64,000 nucleotides of DNA, from positions 124,001 to 188,000 of the forward strand of contig JBJOKE010000011.1 of the NCBI GenBank assembly GCA_046046245.1, in the 5' to 3' direction. The first letter of the stretch is position 1. The number at the start of each line of letters is the position of its first letter. Positions 42,938 to 52,390 of this stretch are shown here, piece after piece. A model generated the notes under the pieces. It saw nothing but the letters and a program-made list of their open reading frames with translations. It ran no database searches and had not been told where the DNA came from. The translations under genes and the position numbers were made by a program. The stretch is from UBA4615 sp046046245 (GTDB lineage: Bacteria > Pseudomonadota > Gammaproteobacteria > Burkholderiales > Burkholderiaceae_E).

Positions 42938-43821
42938 TGCGAGGGCCGGGGCGTCGCGGGCGACGCGCCGGGCGGGCCGGTTTCGATCACGATCCGGTAG
43001 CGATCGCGCATCTGCGCGTAGCCTCGCGCCGACGCGGTCGCGCGACGCTCGCTCTCCCAGTCACGGGTGACCGCCCTTCGCACGTCCTCGAGCGCCGGCA
43101 TGGCCGCCGTGGTCCGCCGCGTCACGCGCAAGAGGTGGGCGCCGTAGGCGGAGCCGATCGGTCCGTGCCAGTCGCCGGTGGCCAGGTCCGCGATGCGATC
43201 GGCGAAGGCCTTGCCGAAGTCGCGTTCGACGAGATCGAGGGGCGCATCGTCCACGCGCCGCGCGAGCATGGTGGGCGCGCCCAGCGCAACCGGATCGGCG
43301 CCTCGCGCGAGCGCACTGCGCGCGTCGGCCACGGCCCGCTCGACGGCCTGCGCCGGGGCCGACCCGTCGAAGAACACCTGCTCGAAGCTCACCCGCCCGG
43401 GCAGGCGGAAGCGATCGGCGTGGCGCGTGAGGTACTCGACGAGTTGTGCGTCCGTCGGCGCATCACCGGCCAGTCGCTCCTCCGCCATCACCTCGAGCTT
43501 CTGGCGGACGCGTCGCTTGATCACCGGATCGTCGCGGTCCAGCCCGAGCGCCAACCCCTCCCGATACAGGACCTCGTCGCGCACCCAGCTCTCGATCAGC
43601 CCGGCGAGTTCGCGATCGGTCGGTGGGCGCATCCAGCGGGCCGAGAACTGGCGCACCAGTTCGTCGCTGACCGCCCGGCTCAACACGATGCGCTCGCCGT
43701 CCCGCGCTGCGGGCGCGAGCCAGCCGTAGGCGGCGAAGATCGCCGCCCCTGCGAGCAGGAAGTGCCCGAGCGGCTCGCGCAGCCACCGACGCCATCCGGC
43801 GTCGGGGGTGGCGTCGCTCAT
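42934..43821 (-). CDS. PpiC-type peptidyl-prolyl isomerase, membrane-anchored
   Basis: About 295 residues from ATG at 43821 (a GTG at 43836 is possible). One N-terminal membrane anchor (FLLAGAAIFAAYGWL), a helical region, and a C-terminal parvulin-like domain (about 135-260; GRVSFEQVFFDG, GPIGSAYGAHLLRVTRR). In many proteobacteria this gene and hupE follow a DUF3604 gene. Here the upstream neighbour is the arsenic island, and only a DUF3604 remnant is found beyond it at 49.6-49.9 kb. Confidence 0.85.
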   Translation of the reverse strand: MSDATPDAGWRRWLREPLGHFLLAGAAIFAAYGWLAPAARDGERIVLSRAVSDELVRQFSARWMRPPTDRELAGLIESWVRDEVLYREGLALGLDRDDPVIKRRVRQKLEVMAEERLAGDAPTDAQLVEYLTRHADRFRLPGRVSFEQVFFDGSAPAQAVERAVADARSALARGADPVALGAPTMLARRVDDAPLDLVERDFGKAFADRIADLATGDWHGPIGSAYGAHLLRVTRRTTAAMPALEDVRRAVTRDWESERRATASARGYAQMRDRYRIVIETGPPGASPATPRPSQ

Positions 43822-44330
43822 CGCGTCGGCGCGCACCCGGGCGACGACGGCAGGTGCGCTCCGGTCACCACGGCGAAGACTCCATGGGCGGAACGGTCAG
43901 TGCCACCCGCCAGTCCGAACATGAACGGATTCCGGCGAATGAGCGTGGTGTCGGTCCTCAGGTTGGGGTTGCCTGCCCGCGCCTCGCTCGTGAATCGAAG
44001 GGGGTCGGGCGGGGTGTGGGGACGAGACACGGCATGGGGTCGCAGTGTGATTCGCAGGCATGCAGGGCACGCTCCCGGACAGCGTATCGCGTCCCTGCGC
44101 GTCACGTACAGTCGCGGGCGCTGCAATCCCATCCCGCGTCCGTCGATCGTCGACCGCATCGGCCGCGTCATCACACGCACGGGCCACCGGTGGAGGCGCC
44201 AGCCGCCCTGCTCCGGTCACCCGTCGCGTCGGATCGTGGCGCGAGCCAAGCACGCGGGTGCGGCCGCCGTCATCCGGGTGCGTCCCCGAACCGGCGCGCG
44301 ACGGACCTGCCGAGACGGTGTAGCAACCGA
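43822..44330. other. Intergenic region between ppiC and the DUF302 gene
   Basis: About 500 bases holding no convincing gene. Frames on both strands have Arg/Pro/Cys-rich, low-quality translations. It marks the left edge of the segment carrying the arsenic genes. No inverted terminal repeats or integrase relic were seen. Confidence 0.5.
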
Positions 44331-44741
44331 TCAGGTCGCCTGGATCGCACTGCCGCCCAGGCTCTCGCAGGCCCGACGCAGGCGCTGCCCGGCGGCATCC
44401 GCCACCACGCGCACCTCGGGCTTGCCGACCAGGTCGATCATGATCCCGGGGTCGAGGAATCCGACGACCACACGACCCGGAGCCTCCTCGCGAACGATCA
44501 CGTTGCACGGCAGCAGCAGCCCGATGTCGGGCACGGCAGTGACGGCCTGATGCGCCAGCGGCGGATTGCAGGCGCCGAGAATGCGGTAAGGCGGCATGTC
44601 CTTGCCGAGCTTCTCCTTCATCGCGTGCTGGACGTCGATGTCGCTGAGGATGCCGAAGCCCTCGGCCTTCAGGGCGGCCGTGGTCTTCGTGATCGCCTGG
44701 TCGAACGACAGGTCGGTGAGCGTGGTGGTGAATCCGTACAT
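44331..44741 (-). CDS. DUF302 domain protein
   Basis: 136 residues, cytoplasmic. Features match DUF302: the strand-helix DQAITKTTAALKAEGFGILSDID, the ACNPPLAHQAV motif and LLLPCNVIVRE, a cysteine-bearing pattern thought to bind ligands or metals. GGAGGG lies six bases before the ATG. It is 238 bases downstream of acr3 and often found near metal-resistance genes, but may have its own promoter. Confidence 0.88.
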   Translation of the reverse strand: MYGFTTTLTDLSFDQAITKTTAALKAEGFGILSDIDVQHAMKEKLGKDMPPYRILGACNPPLAHQAVTAVPDIGLLLPCNVIVREEAPGRVVVGFLDPGIMIDLVGKPEVRVVADAAGQRLRRACESLGGSAIQAT

Positions 44742-44810
44742 GGAAGCCCTCCAGGGCGGGGACATGATTCGGGCGGCGACGGCCGCGGGCCCCGGTTCGG
44801 GTACCCCTGA

Positions 44811-44826
44811 TGCGGCACCTGCCGCA
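44811..44826 (-). other. Hairpin between acr3 and the DUF302 gene
   Basis: A perfect seven-base-pair stem (TGCGGCA at 44811-44817 with TGCCGCA at 44820-44826) and a two-base loop, flanked by further imperfect GC pairing. It may end the arsenic transcript, although no T-run follows. Confidence 0.4.
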
Positions 44827-44979
44827 GCCCCGGTCCGGAACCCGGACGCTGCCCCGAGTGCCCGCTCTTGCAACGATACGCCGTCGGCCAGGCGCCGCAT
44901 TGATGCCGATCAGGTCAGCGCCAGGTTCCCGGCTGCGCAGATGGGACGGGCCGGCAGAGCGGCGCCGCCGCCTCCGGGC

Positions 44980-46002
44980 TCAGCCCGCCGCCTCGTACCA
45001 GCCCTTGCTCCGGTTCACGACGTGCACCACCAGGAGCATCACCGGCACCTCGATCAGCACGCCCACCACCGTGGCCAGCGCAGCACCGGACTCGAACCCG
45101 AAGAGGCTGATCGCCGCGGCCACCGCCAGCTCGAAGAAGTTGCTGGCACCGATCAGGGCCGACGGACAGGCCACTTCGTGCACCTCGCCGAGCTTGCGGT
45201 TCAGCCAGTAGGCCAGAGCCGAGTTGAGGAACACCTGGATCAGGATGGGCACCGCCAGCATCGCGATGACCAGCGGCTGCCTCAGGATGGCCTCGCCCTG
45301 GAAACCGAACAGCAGCACGAGCGTGGCCAGCAAGGCCGTGATCGACCAGGGGCCGATCTTCGCCTGGGCGGCGTCGAATGCGCCCTGGCCCCTGGCCAGC
45401 AGCACCTTGCGCCACGCCTGGGCGACGAGCACCGGGATGACGAGGTAGAGCACCACCGAGATCAGCAGCGTGTCCCAGGGGACGATGATCGACGACAGTC
45501 CGAGCAGCAACGCCACGATGGGCGCGAAGGCGAACACCATGATCGTGTCGTTCAGCGCGACCTGGCTCAGCGTGAACAGGGGGTGGCCGTTGGTCAGGCG
45601 GCTCCAGACGAACACCATGGCCGTGCACGGGGCCGCGGCGAGCAGGATCAGCCCTGCGATGTAGCTGTCGAGCTGCCCTGCCGGCAGGTAGGGTGCGAAC
45701 ACGTGGCGGATGAAGATCCAGCCCAGCAGCGCCATCGAGAAGGGCTTGACGGCCCAGTTGACGAACAGCGTCACGCCGATGCCGCGCCAGTGCCGCTTCA
45801 CCTGGCTCAAGGCGCCGAAGTCGACCTTCAGCAGCATCGGGATGATCATCACCCAGATCAGCAGGCCCACCGGCAGGTTGACCCTGGCAAGCTCCATCCT
45901 GCCGATGGCCCGGACCGGGCCAGGCAGCAGTTGTCCCAGGGCGATGCCGGCGGCGATGCAGAGGCAGACCCAGACGGTCAGATAGCGCTCGAAGCGGCTC
46001 AT
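44980..46002 (-). CDS. acr3: ACR3-family arsenite efflux transporter
   Basis: Inner-membrane arsenite/proton antiporter, 340 residues, ten helices. The catalytic cysteine is in APCTAMVFVWSRLTNG (helix 4) and the second cysteine region in HEVACPSALIGASNFFELA. The ATG at 46002 fits a start MSRFERYLTVWVCLC; an in-frame TTG at about 46053 overlapping the arsC stop would add about 17 residues. It exports the arsenite made by ArsC. Confidence 0.94.
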   Translation of the reverse strand: MSRFERYLTVWVCLCIAAGIALGQLLPGPVRAIGRMELARVNLPVGLLIWVMIIPMLLKVDFGALSQVKRHWRGIGVTLFVNWAVKPFSMALLGWIFIRHVFAPYLPAGQLDSYIAGLILLAAAPCTAMVFVWSRLTNGHPLFTLSQVALNDTIMVFAFAPIVALLLGLSSIIVPWDTLLISVVLYLVIPVLVAQAWRKVLLARGQGAFDAAQAKIGPWSITALLATLVLLFGFQGEAILRQPLVIAMLAVPILIQVFLNSALAYWLNRKLGEVHEVACPSALIGASNFFELAVAAAISLFGFESGAALATVVGVLIEVPVMLLVVHVVNRSKGWYEAAG

Positions 46003-46049
46003 CGGCGCCGGCGTGGCGAGCGGTGCGGGCAGGCGGGCGGCGGGCTCGT

Positions 46050-46544
46050 TCAACGGGTTCCGATGTCCTTGATCTCGCGCTGGATGGACAGTCTGTCCAA
46101 GGATGCGAGCGGCAGCGAGAGCATCAGCTCGATGCGGCGCTTGAGGATCGCGGCGGTGTCCCGGAAGACCTTGGTCTTCTGCTCGTCCGTGCCGTGGAAA
46201 GCGGCCGGATCGGCCACGCCCCAATGAGCGGTCATGGGTTGGCCGGGCCAGACCGGGCAGACCTCGCCGGCCGCCTTGTCGCAGACCGTGAACACGAAGT
46301 CGAGTTCGGGTGCCCCCGGCTGCGCGAACTCGTCCCACGCCTTGCTGCGAAAGCCATCGGTCGGGAGGTGCAGTTCCGACAGCGTCTTGAGCGCGAACGG
46401 ATCGACCGAGGTGCCCGGGTGGCTGCCCGCCGAGAAGGCCTGGAAGCGGCCGCGGCCCAGGCTGTCGAGGATGCCCTCGGCCATGATCGATCGTGCCGAG
46501 TTGTGCGTGCAGACGAAGAGCACGTTGTAGACCTTGTCGCTCAT
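46050..46544 (-). CDS. arsC: Arsenate reductase ArsC (low-molecular-weight phosphatase type)
   Basis: 164 residues; reduces arsenate to arsenite. The phosphatase-like loop FVCTHNSARSIMAEG near residue 11 holds the nucleophilic cysteine, and FTVCDKAAGEVCPVWPG carries the redox cysteines. Length and the trailing part resemble the thioredoxin- or glutathione-linked LMW-PTP family rather than the glutaredoxin-fold ArsC. It lies 28 bases from arsR and 47 bases before acr3. Confidence 0.94.
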   Translation of the reverse strand: MSDKVYNVLFVCTHNSARSIMAEGILDSLGRGRFQAFSAGSHPGTSVDPFALKTLSELHLPTDGFRSKAWDEFAQPGAPELDFVFTVCDKAAGEVCPVWPGQPMTAHWGVADPAAFHGTDEQKTKVFRDTAAILKRRIELMLSLPLASLDRLSIQREIKDIGTR

Positions 46545-46572
46545 GACGGGGCTCGTGAGGTGGGGGGTCGGT

Positions 46573-46917
46573 TCAGCAGGCGGTACACGCCGCATCGGAG
46601 CCCGTCGGTGCCCCATCGCGGGTGACGCATGTGACGGACTGGCAGCAGTGCGCCGACAGGTAGGCGAGCAATTCGTTCATGGTGTCGATGCTCGGCCGGC
46701 AGATCAGGTGCCGGCCGTCGCGCTCCTGCGTCAGCAGGCCGGCATGCAGCAGTTCCTTGATATGGAAGGACACGGTCGAGGGCGGGATGGCCAATGCGCT
46801 CGCCAGCGCACCCGGCGTCATGCCGGCGGGGCCGACGCCCACCACGGCTCGGTAGATGCGCAGGCGCACGTCCTGCGCCAGAGCGCCCAGCGCACGTACG
46901 GCAGTCTTCTCGTCCAT
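46573..46917 (-). CDS. arsR: ArsR-family arsenic-responsive repressor
   Basis: 114 residues. Winged helix with the recognition segment PPSTVSFHIKELLHAGLLTQERDGRHLIC. The C-terminus is cysteine-rich (HCCQSVTC and a final CTAC), suited to binding As(III). Unlike the usual order it is internal to the operon, 5 bases after arsJ and 28 bases before arsC. Possible binding site: the inverted repeat at 49320-49342. Confidence 0.93.
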   Translation of the reverse strand: MDEKTAVRALGALAQDVRLRIYRAVVGVGPAGMTPGALASALAIPPSTVSFHIKELLHAGLLTQERDGRHLICRPSIDTMNELLAYLSAHCCQSVTCVTRDGAPTGSDAACTAC

Positions 46918-46922
46918 CACGA

Positions 46923-48236
46923 TCAGGACCCCTGGTGCGTCGCAGCGGCGGCCGGCGCCTGCCCCCGCGCCTGCCGGTCCGGTTCCGCGCCCGTGGTCCC
47001 GGCGCCGTCCAGCGCGATCTGCCTGGCGTCCTGCAACCGGCTCGGCAGCGCCAGCGTGACCAGCCAGCAGATCACGAGCAGCGCCGCCGATCCGGCCAGC
47101 GACCAGGCAAGCCCCCCCCACTGGTAGAGCAGGCCCGACAGCAGGGTGCCGAAGAATCGGCCCAGGGCATTGGCCGCGTAGTAGAAGCCCACGTCCTCGG
47201 CGGCCTTCTCCGAACCGGCATAGGCGAGGACCAGGTAGGAGTGGACCGAGGAGTTGACCGCGAAGGCGAAGCCGAACACGGCGAGCCCCGCGACGACGAC
47301 CCACTCGAGGTTCGGCACCTTTGCCAGCACCAGGCCGGCCAGGACGATGGGCACCAGCGCGAGCAAGGCCGACCACAGGCGAGCGGCCGGCACTTCGGCG
47401 CTGAGACCATCGTCGCTGCGCCGGACGATGGCCGGGGCAGCCGCCTGGACCACGCCGTAGCCGATGGTCCACAGCGCCACGAAGCCGCTGACCATCGTGA
47501 AGGTCCAGCCGGAGGCGTACAGGAACACCGGCACACCGACCACGAACCACACATCGCGCGCGCCGAAGAGTGCGACTCGCGCAGCCGCGAGCAGGTTGAT
47601 GCCGCGGTTCTTGGCGAACAGTTCCCTGGCCGACTTCGACGCCCTGCTCTTGCCCATCAGTGGCGGCACGAAGCCGACGACGCCGGCGAGGACCATCGCC
47701 AGCAGCCCCGCCATGATCCACAACGCGGCCTGGAAGCCGACGGCCTGGAGCAGGAGCCCGCCGAGGAAGAAGCCCGCGCCCTTCATCGCGTTCTTGCTGC
47801 CGGTGAAGAACGCGACCCACTTGAACAGCTGCCCCGACGCATCGCCCGCTGTCGCCTTGATGGCGGACTTGCTGGCGGTCTTGGTCAGGTCCTTCGCAAC
47901 GCCACAGACGCCTTGCGCAGCGACGACCCAGGCGACCGACAGCGCCGCCGACCAGGTCGGCGACAGCGCGGACATCAGCAGGAAGCCGGTGATCTCGGTC
48001 AGGAGACCCACCGTCAGCATGCGCTTGATGCCATGTCGCGTGGCCAGCCACCCGCCGATCAGGTTGGCGAACACGCCCATGGCCTCGTAGAGCAGGAAAA
48101 GGAAGGCGAGCGTGAAGGGCGAGTAGCCGAGCCGGTAGAAGTGCAGCAGCACCAGCATGCGCAGCGCGCCGTCGCTGAGGGTGAAGCCCCAGTAGGCGGC
48201 GGTGACGATAGTGTAGTTGCGGGTGCCCTGGTTCAT
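46923..48236 (-). CDS. arsJ: ArsJ, organoarsenical efflux MFS transporter
   Basis: 437 residues with twelve membrane segments; exports 1-arseno-3-phosphoglycerate. The opening NYTIVTAAYWGFTLSDGALR and GVAKDLTKTASKSAIKAT are characteristic of ArsJ. It lies 7 bases after the GAPDH gene, the diagnostic pairing for this pathway: GAPDH uses arsenate in place of phosphate and ArsJ removes the unstable product. A 35-residue polar tail is extra. Confidence 0.94.
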   Translation of the reverse strand: MNQGTRNYTIVTAAYWGFTLSDGALRMLVLLHFYRLGYSPFTLAFLFLLYEAMGVFANLIGGWLATRHGIKRMLTVGLLTEITGFLLMSALSPTWSAALSVAWVVAAQGVCGVAKDLTKTASKSAIKATAGDASGQLFKWVAFFTGSKNAMKGAGFFLGGLLLQAVGFQAALWIMAGLLAMVLAGVVGFVPPLMGKSRASKSARELFAKNRGINLLAAARVALFGARDVWFVVGVPVFLYASGWTFTMVSGFVALWTIGYGVVQAAAPAIVRRSDDGLSAEVPAARLWSALLALVPIVLAGLVLAKVPNLEWVVVAGLAVFGFAFAVNSSVHSYLVLAYAGSEKAAEDVGFYYAANALGRFFGTLLSGLLYQWGGLAWSLAGSAALLVICWLVTLALPSRLQDARQIALDGAGTTGAEPDRQARGQAPAAAATHQGS

Positions 48237-48243
48237 GGCCTTC

Positions 48244-49287
<1,044 letters not shown>

Positions 49288-49319
49288 GATCGCCTCTCCC
49301 TCGGGAACGAAACGGTATT

Positions 49320-49342
49320 TCCATCAGTGTAGAAATGATGGA
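49320..49342 (-). promoter_or_regulatory. Inverted repeat upstream of the arsenic operon, candidate ArsR operator
   Basis: Seven-base arms TCCATCA and TGATGGA separated by nine bases, 33 bases before the GAPDH start. A -10-like TACACT lies within it on the minus strand. Position and symmetry fit an ArsR site controlling the whole operon; the sequence was not matched to a known operator. Confidence 0.45.
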
Positions 49343-49623
49343 TGACGGTTCGGTGACAGGCACCGGAGCCGCGGGCGCATGCACTGCGGGCCGGTGCGGC
49401 CGGTCAGCAACAGGTGGTGTCGCCTTCGTCGAGCAGCGCCGTGTCGGCGGCCTCCGGGCGCGCCTTCGGCCGTCGGTCTGCTCGGGGCCAGCGCCGCCAC
49501 CAGGGGCCCGCAGGGCGGCCTGATCCGCTGCCGAGCAAGCTCGGCCCCGATGCGCACAAGGATCAGCGTGATGCAGCAGTGATCGGAGACGATTCCAAGC
49601 TCGACCTGTCCGCTTGAGCCTCG
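49343..49623. other. Intergenic region upstream of the arsenic operon
   Basis: About 280 bases between the candidate operator and the DUF3604 remnant. No gene is called; one minus-strand frame ends in a Thr-Thr-Cys-Cys tail (49387-49420) and may be decayed coding sequence, but nothing is recognisable. Confidence 0.4.
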
Positions 49624-49896
49624 TCAGCCCGGTGAGTACCAGATCGGCGAGGTCCAGGCTCGTTCCTGGTGCTTCATCGGAACCTCCTTCGACATCTTCA
49701 CGCCGAACCGCAGCCTGTCGTAAGCGAGCCAGGTGGGCGTCGGGATCTCGATGACCCGCGCATAGTAGACGGCGCGGTAAGACGGCCTGAAATCGGGATC
49801 CTTCCACACTGCGGCGAGTTCCGAGGCACCGATCGAATTGGTCCAGGTCGCGTTCGCAACATCGACCGTGTCGCCGACGGCCGGCAGCCACCCCCC
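49624..49896 (-). pseudogene. C-terminal remnant of a DUF3604 protein
   Basis: About 90 residues with the original stop are preserved and match the end of DUF3604 proteins: LPAVGDTVDVANATWTNSIG, ELAAVWKDPDF, YYARVIEIPTPTW and the closing QERAWTSPIWYSP. The family protein is about 600-650 residues, so over 80 percent from the N-terminus is missing. No start codon or upstream homology is seen beyond 49900. In many genomes a DUF3604 gene directly precedes ppiC and hupE; here the arsenic operon lies between. Confidence 0.78.
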
Positions 49897-49964
49897 GAGA
49901 CTTGTCGCTTCTCGGTCAGCATGCAGGTCATCGAGACGTTGCCGCTGGAAGGCCGCTCCGCCTG

Positions 49965-50215
49965 ACAAGAAGGCGCAGTTCTGCGCCGACGAACAGGGTA
50001 TCTCGCTCGCCTACACTAAGGAATTCCTGGGGCAGAAGGCCGAGGCCACCATGATGGGCCGAATCAAGGAAGGCGGCGGACCGGCCAACTACGACCTCAC
50101 GTGGATCGCCTTCAGCAACGGCGTCGACTGCAAGACCAAGGAGAAGGTCTGCCGTGTCTCGAAGCACAGCGACAAGGTGGACGCCGCGCATATGAAAGCC
50201 TTGTTCGGGCGCTAG
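49965..50215 (+). pseudogene. 5'-truncated hypothetical gene
   Basis: The last 83 codons read as a clean, compositionally balanced protein (DKKAQFCADEQGISLAYTKE; YDLTWIAFSNGVDCKTKE; SKHSDKVDAAHMKALFGR) with three cysteines, unlike the Arg-rich sequence just upstream in the same frame. No start codon is near; the first in-frame ATG is at 50050. It was probably an exported small protein that lost its 5' end at the same junction that truncated the DUF3604 gene, since the two face each other's missing ends. Confidence 0.6.
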
Positions 50216-50708
50216 GGCGGCACGCGGTCCGGTCGACGGCAGGTCCGTGCTCGGCGGCCAGCGCATCGAGGCCGGCCAAGACCCCGTCGGCGGGCCGGGT
50301 CGGCACGGTGGGCCCCTTCAGGCCCAGGAGGCGCCGGTGCCGGTGTCGTGGACCGGGAAATCGGTGAAGGTGCTGCCGATGCGATGGCGGGTCACCCGGA
50401 AACCTCCAGCAGGACGACGGATCATCCGAGCGCCCATCCCCCCGGGGCGGACCGCGTCGCCGGGAATCGATCCGCACCTCGACCGCCCCGCGCCGCGGTC
50501 GATCACTGCGTGCGCACGATCTGGTCGGTGATCCGCGAGTGTGATCCGCGGGTCCTTGCAGCGGATAGCCGGAATCCCCGCAGCGCGATGCTGCGCTGCT
50601 CGATGCATCGACGCCGTCCGGACGGACCTCGTGTGCGCCTTCGAGACCGCTCGCACGCGTGTCTTGCCCTTCCTGCCCGACCCTGCAAGCATATGCGCGG
50701 GAGGCTTC
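50216..50708. other. Non-coding stretch upstream of the protease-like gene
   Basis: About 490 bases. Nothing recognised; frames on both strands are Arg/Pro-rich. Presumably holds the promoter of the gene at 50709. Confidence 0.45.
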
Positions 50709-52202
50709 ATGGAACGATCCGCACTCGCAGGACGGCGGGCCGGGCGCGCGGCGATCTGCGCCGCGCTCGCCGCACTGCTAGCTTGCGCCTCTGCTCCCGT
50801 TCAGGCGCAAGCCGATCGCCTCGGCATCAAGGCCGACGGGTATCTCGAGGCCGAAGCCGAAGCGGTCGCCGCGCGGGAAGCGCTGTTCGCGCTCTCCCGC
50901 ATCTACGCCCCCGTTTGCGACGAGGCGCCAACCTGGGCATTCGGCCCCGGGGTTCGCAGCAGGCCGGCGCGTCGTGACGAACCGGCCTCGGACAAGCCGG
51001 AGTCCGAGGCCCTGCGAGCGTACCGCGAGCGCGAAAAGCGGCTCGCCGAGGCATTCGGCCTGGAGCCTGGCGAGAGCGCATTGATCGTCGAGCCTGGGAC
51101 GTCGGCATGGTCCGAGGCGGGCCTGCGCCGCGGCGACCGATGGCGCACCGAAGCGCTGTGGCCCGAATCCGGCGCGGGCGCGCCGATCGACATGAGCACG
51201 GGTCTTCCGATCACAGGCCCGCGCTACTGGGAGAAATTCGGTTCCGCGCTGCAGTCCCGACCCGAGCGCAGCTTCGCCGCGCAGCGCGGCGGTGTCGAAC
51301 TCCAAGCCACGGTGCGCGCCGCACCGGTCTGCCGGATGGGGCTCGCCTTGCTGGACAGCCGCTACGCCTACGCGGACGCGAGCGGGAGCGAAGTCTTCGT
51401 CACCCTGCCCCTCGTTCGCGCGTTGAACGCCCGCGAACTCAGCATGCTGATGGCATTCGAGGGAGCGCGTGTCGTGCTGGCACGCAAGGACGGGGGGGCC
51501 GGTGCCGTCGTGGGCGAGCTCCTCTTCGGGCGGTTGGCCGAGATTGCGAAGAACGGCGAACTGAACCGGTTTCCGCCGTCCGAAGCGGAGCTCATCCAGG
51601 CTGACCGTCTGGCGATGTTCGCGCTGCGTACCTTGAAGATCGACCCGCCCGAATACCTGCGCTTCGTCAAATCGATGGACGCTCGCGAGGAGCCGTTCGG
51701 CGCTCCTCGCTATTCGACCCTGCGACCCCTGCCCAACAAGCGGTTCGCGGCACTCGAGGATTCTGCCGCGCTGTTCGAGGCCAGCCGTCGCTTCCGACTT
51801 CCCGCGGGGATCCCGCCGGAAAGCCTGCGCGCCATGCAAGGCGTGCCGGTGCCGGCGAACGCTCCGGCTAAGCCGCCCACATCGCAGCCCGAGTCGACGC
51901 CACCTGCCACTCGCGTCGCGATGCCCGCCAGCGGCTTTGCGGCCCTGGACGACGCGAACGCGCTCCCTGGAATCAGCGACGCCTGCCGCGCGCGTTACAC
52001 CGCCTGGCTCGCCTGGGCCGAGCCGCGCGCCTTCGTCATAGGCCCCGGCGGACGCTGCGCCTTCACGAGCGGAGCTCGCGCTCCGCAGACCGGCGGCGCC
52101 GCCGACCCGGTCGTCCGAGCACTCGACGCCTGCCGTCGAATCGCCGGCGCGGAGTGCAAGGTGTACGCGATCGACCGCGAGGTCGTCTGGGCGCGGGAAT
52201 AG
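50709..52202 (+). CDS. M48-like peptidase homologue lacking the HExxH metal site, exported
   Basis: 497 residues with a signal peptide (AALAALLACASAPVQAQA; lipoprotein processing at LLAC is also possible). A PDZ-like stretch is at about 118-140 (PGTSAWSEAGLRRGDRW). The region expected to hold the zinc motif reads ARELSMLMAFEGARVVLARK, where M48 enzymes have HExxH, so both histidines are gone; the downstream ADRLAMFALRTLKIDP resembles the third-ligand helix (ExxxD..AD). A Pro-rich linker (about 385-410) leads to a C-terminal domain with paired cysteines ending CKVYAIDREVVWARE. It looks like a non-catalytic relative of M48 proteases. Confidence 0.6.
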   Translation: MERSALAGRRAGRAAICAALAALLACASAPVQAQADRLGIKADGYLEAEAEAVAAREALFALSRIYAPVCDEAPTWAFGPGVRSRPARRDEPASDKPESEALRAYREREKRLAEAFGLEPGESALIVEPGTSAWSEAGLRRGDRWRTEALWPESGAGAPIDMSTGLPITGPRYWEKFGSALQSRPERSFAAQRGGVELQATVRAAPVCRMGLALLDSRYAYADASGSEVFVTLPLVRALNARELSMLMAFEGARVVLARKDGGAGAVVGELLFGRLAEIAKNGELNRFPPSEAELIQADRLAMFALRTLKIDPPEYLRFVKSMDAREEPFGAPRYSTLRPLPNKRFAALEDSAALFEASRRFRLPAGIPPESLRAMQGVPVPANAPAKPPTSQPESTPPATRVAMPASGFAALDDANALPGISDACRARYTAWLAWAEPRAFVIGPGGRCAFTSGARAPQTGGAADPVVRALDACRRIAGAECKVYAIDREVVWARE

Positions 52203-52390
52203 GCCCTTTGGCGCGCATCACGACCCATCCCAGGCGTGCGCCTCATCCATGCTCGGTTCGGGTCACCGGCGCCGGAGACCAGCGCTCCGGATGGCGCTGA
52301 TTCCCGGAGCGGATCGAGCCGAGCGGTTTCCCGGCAATCCGTGGTGCCGAACTCCCAGGGCAGGTCACCCGCACGAGGACCGAGTCAGCG

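Noticed and set aside
43870..43990. Minus-strand fragment reading NPFMFGLAGGTD, loosely like the NPxKFG..G.TDSH block of DUF3604
   Set aside because: Only a dozen residues resemble the family, and a middle piece here would be in the wrong order relative to the genuine C-terminal remnant at 49.6 kb. Probably chance.
49387..49420. Minus-strand frame ending LDEGDTTCC, resembling the tail of a metal-binding protein
   Set aside because: Upstream residues in this frame are Trp/Arg/Pro-rich and unrecognisable; not enough to call a gene.
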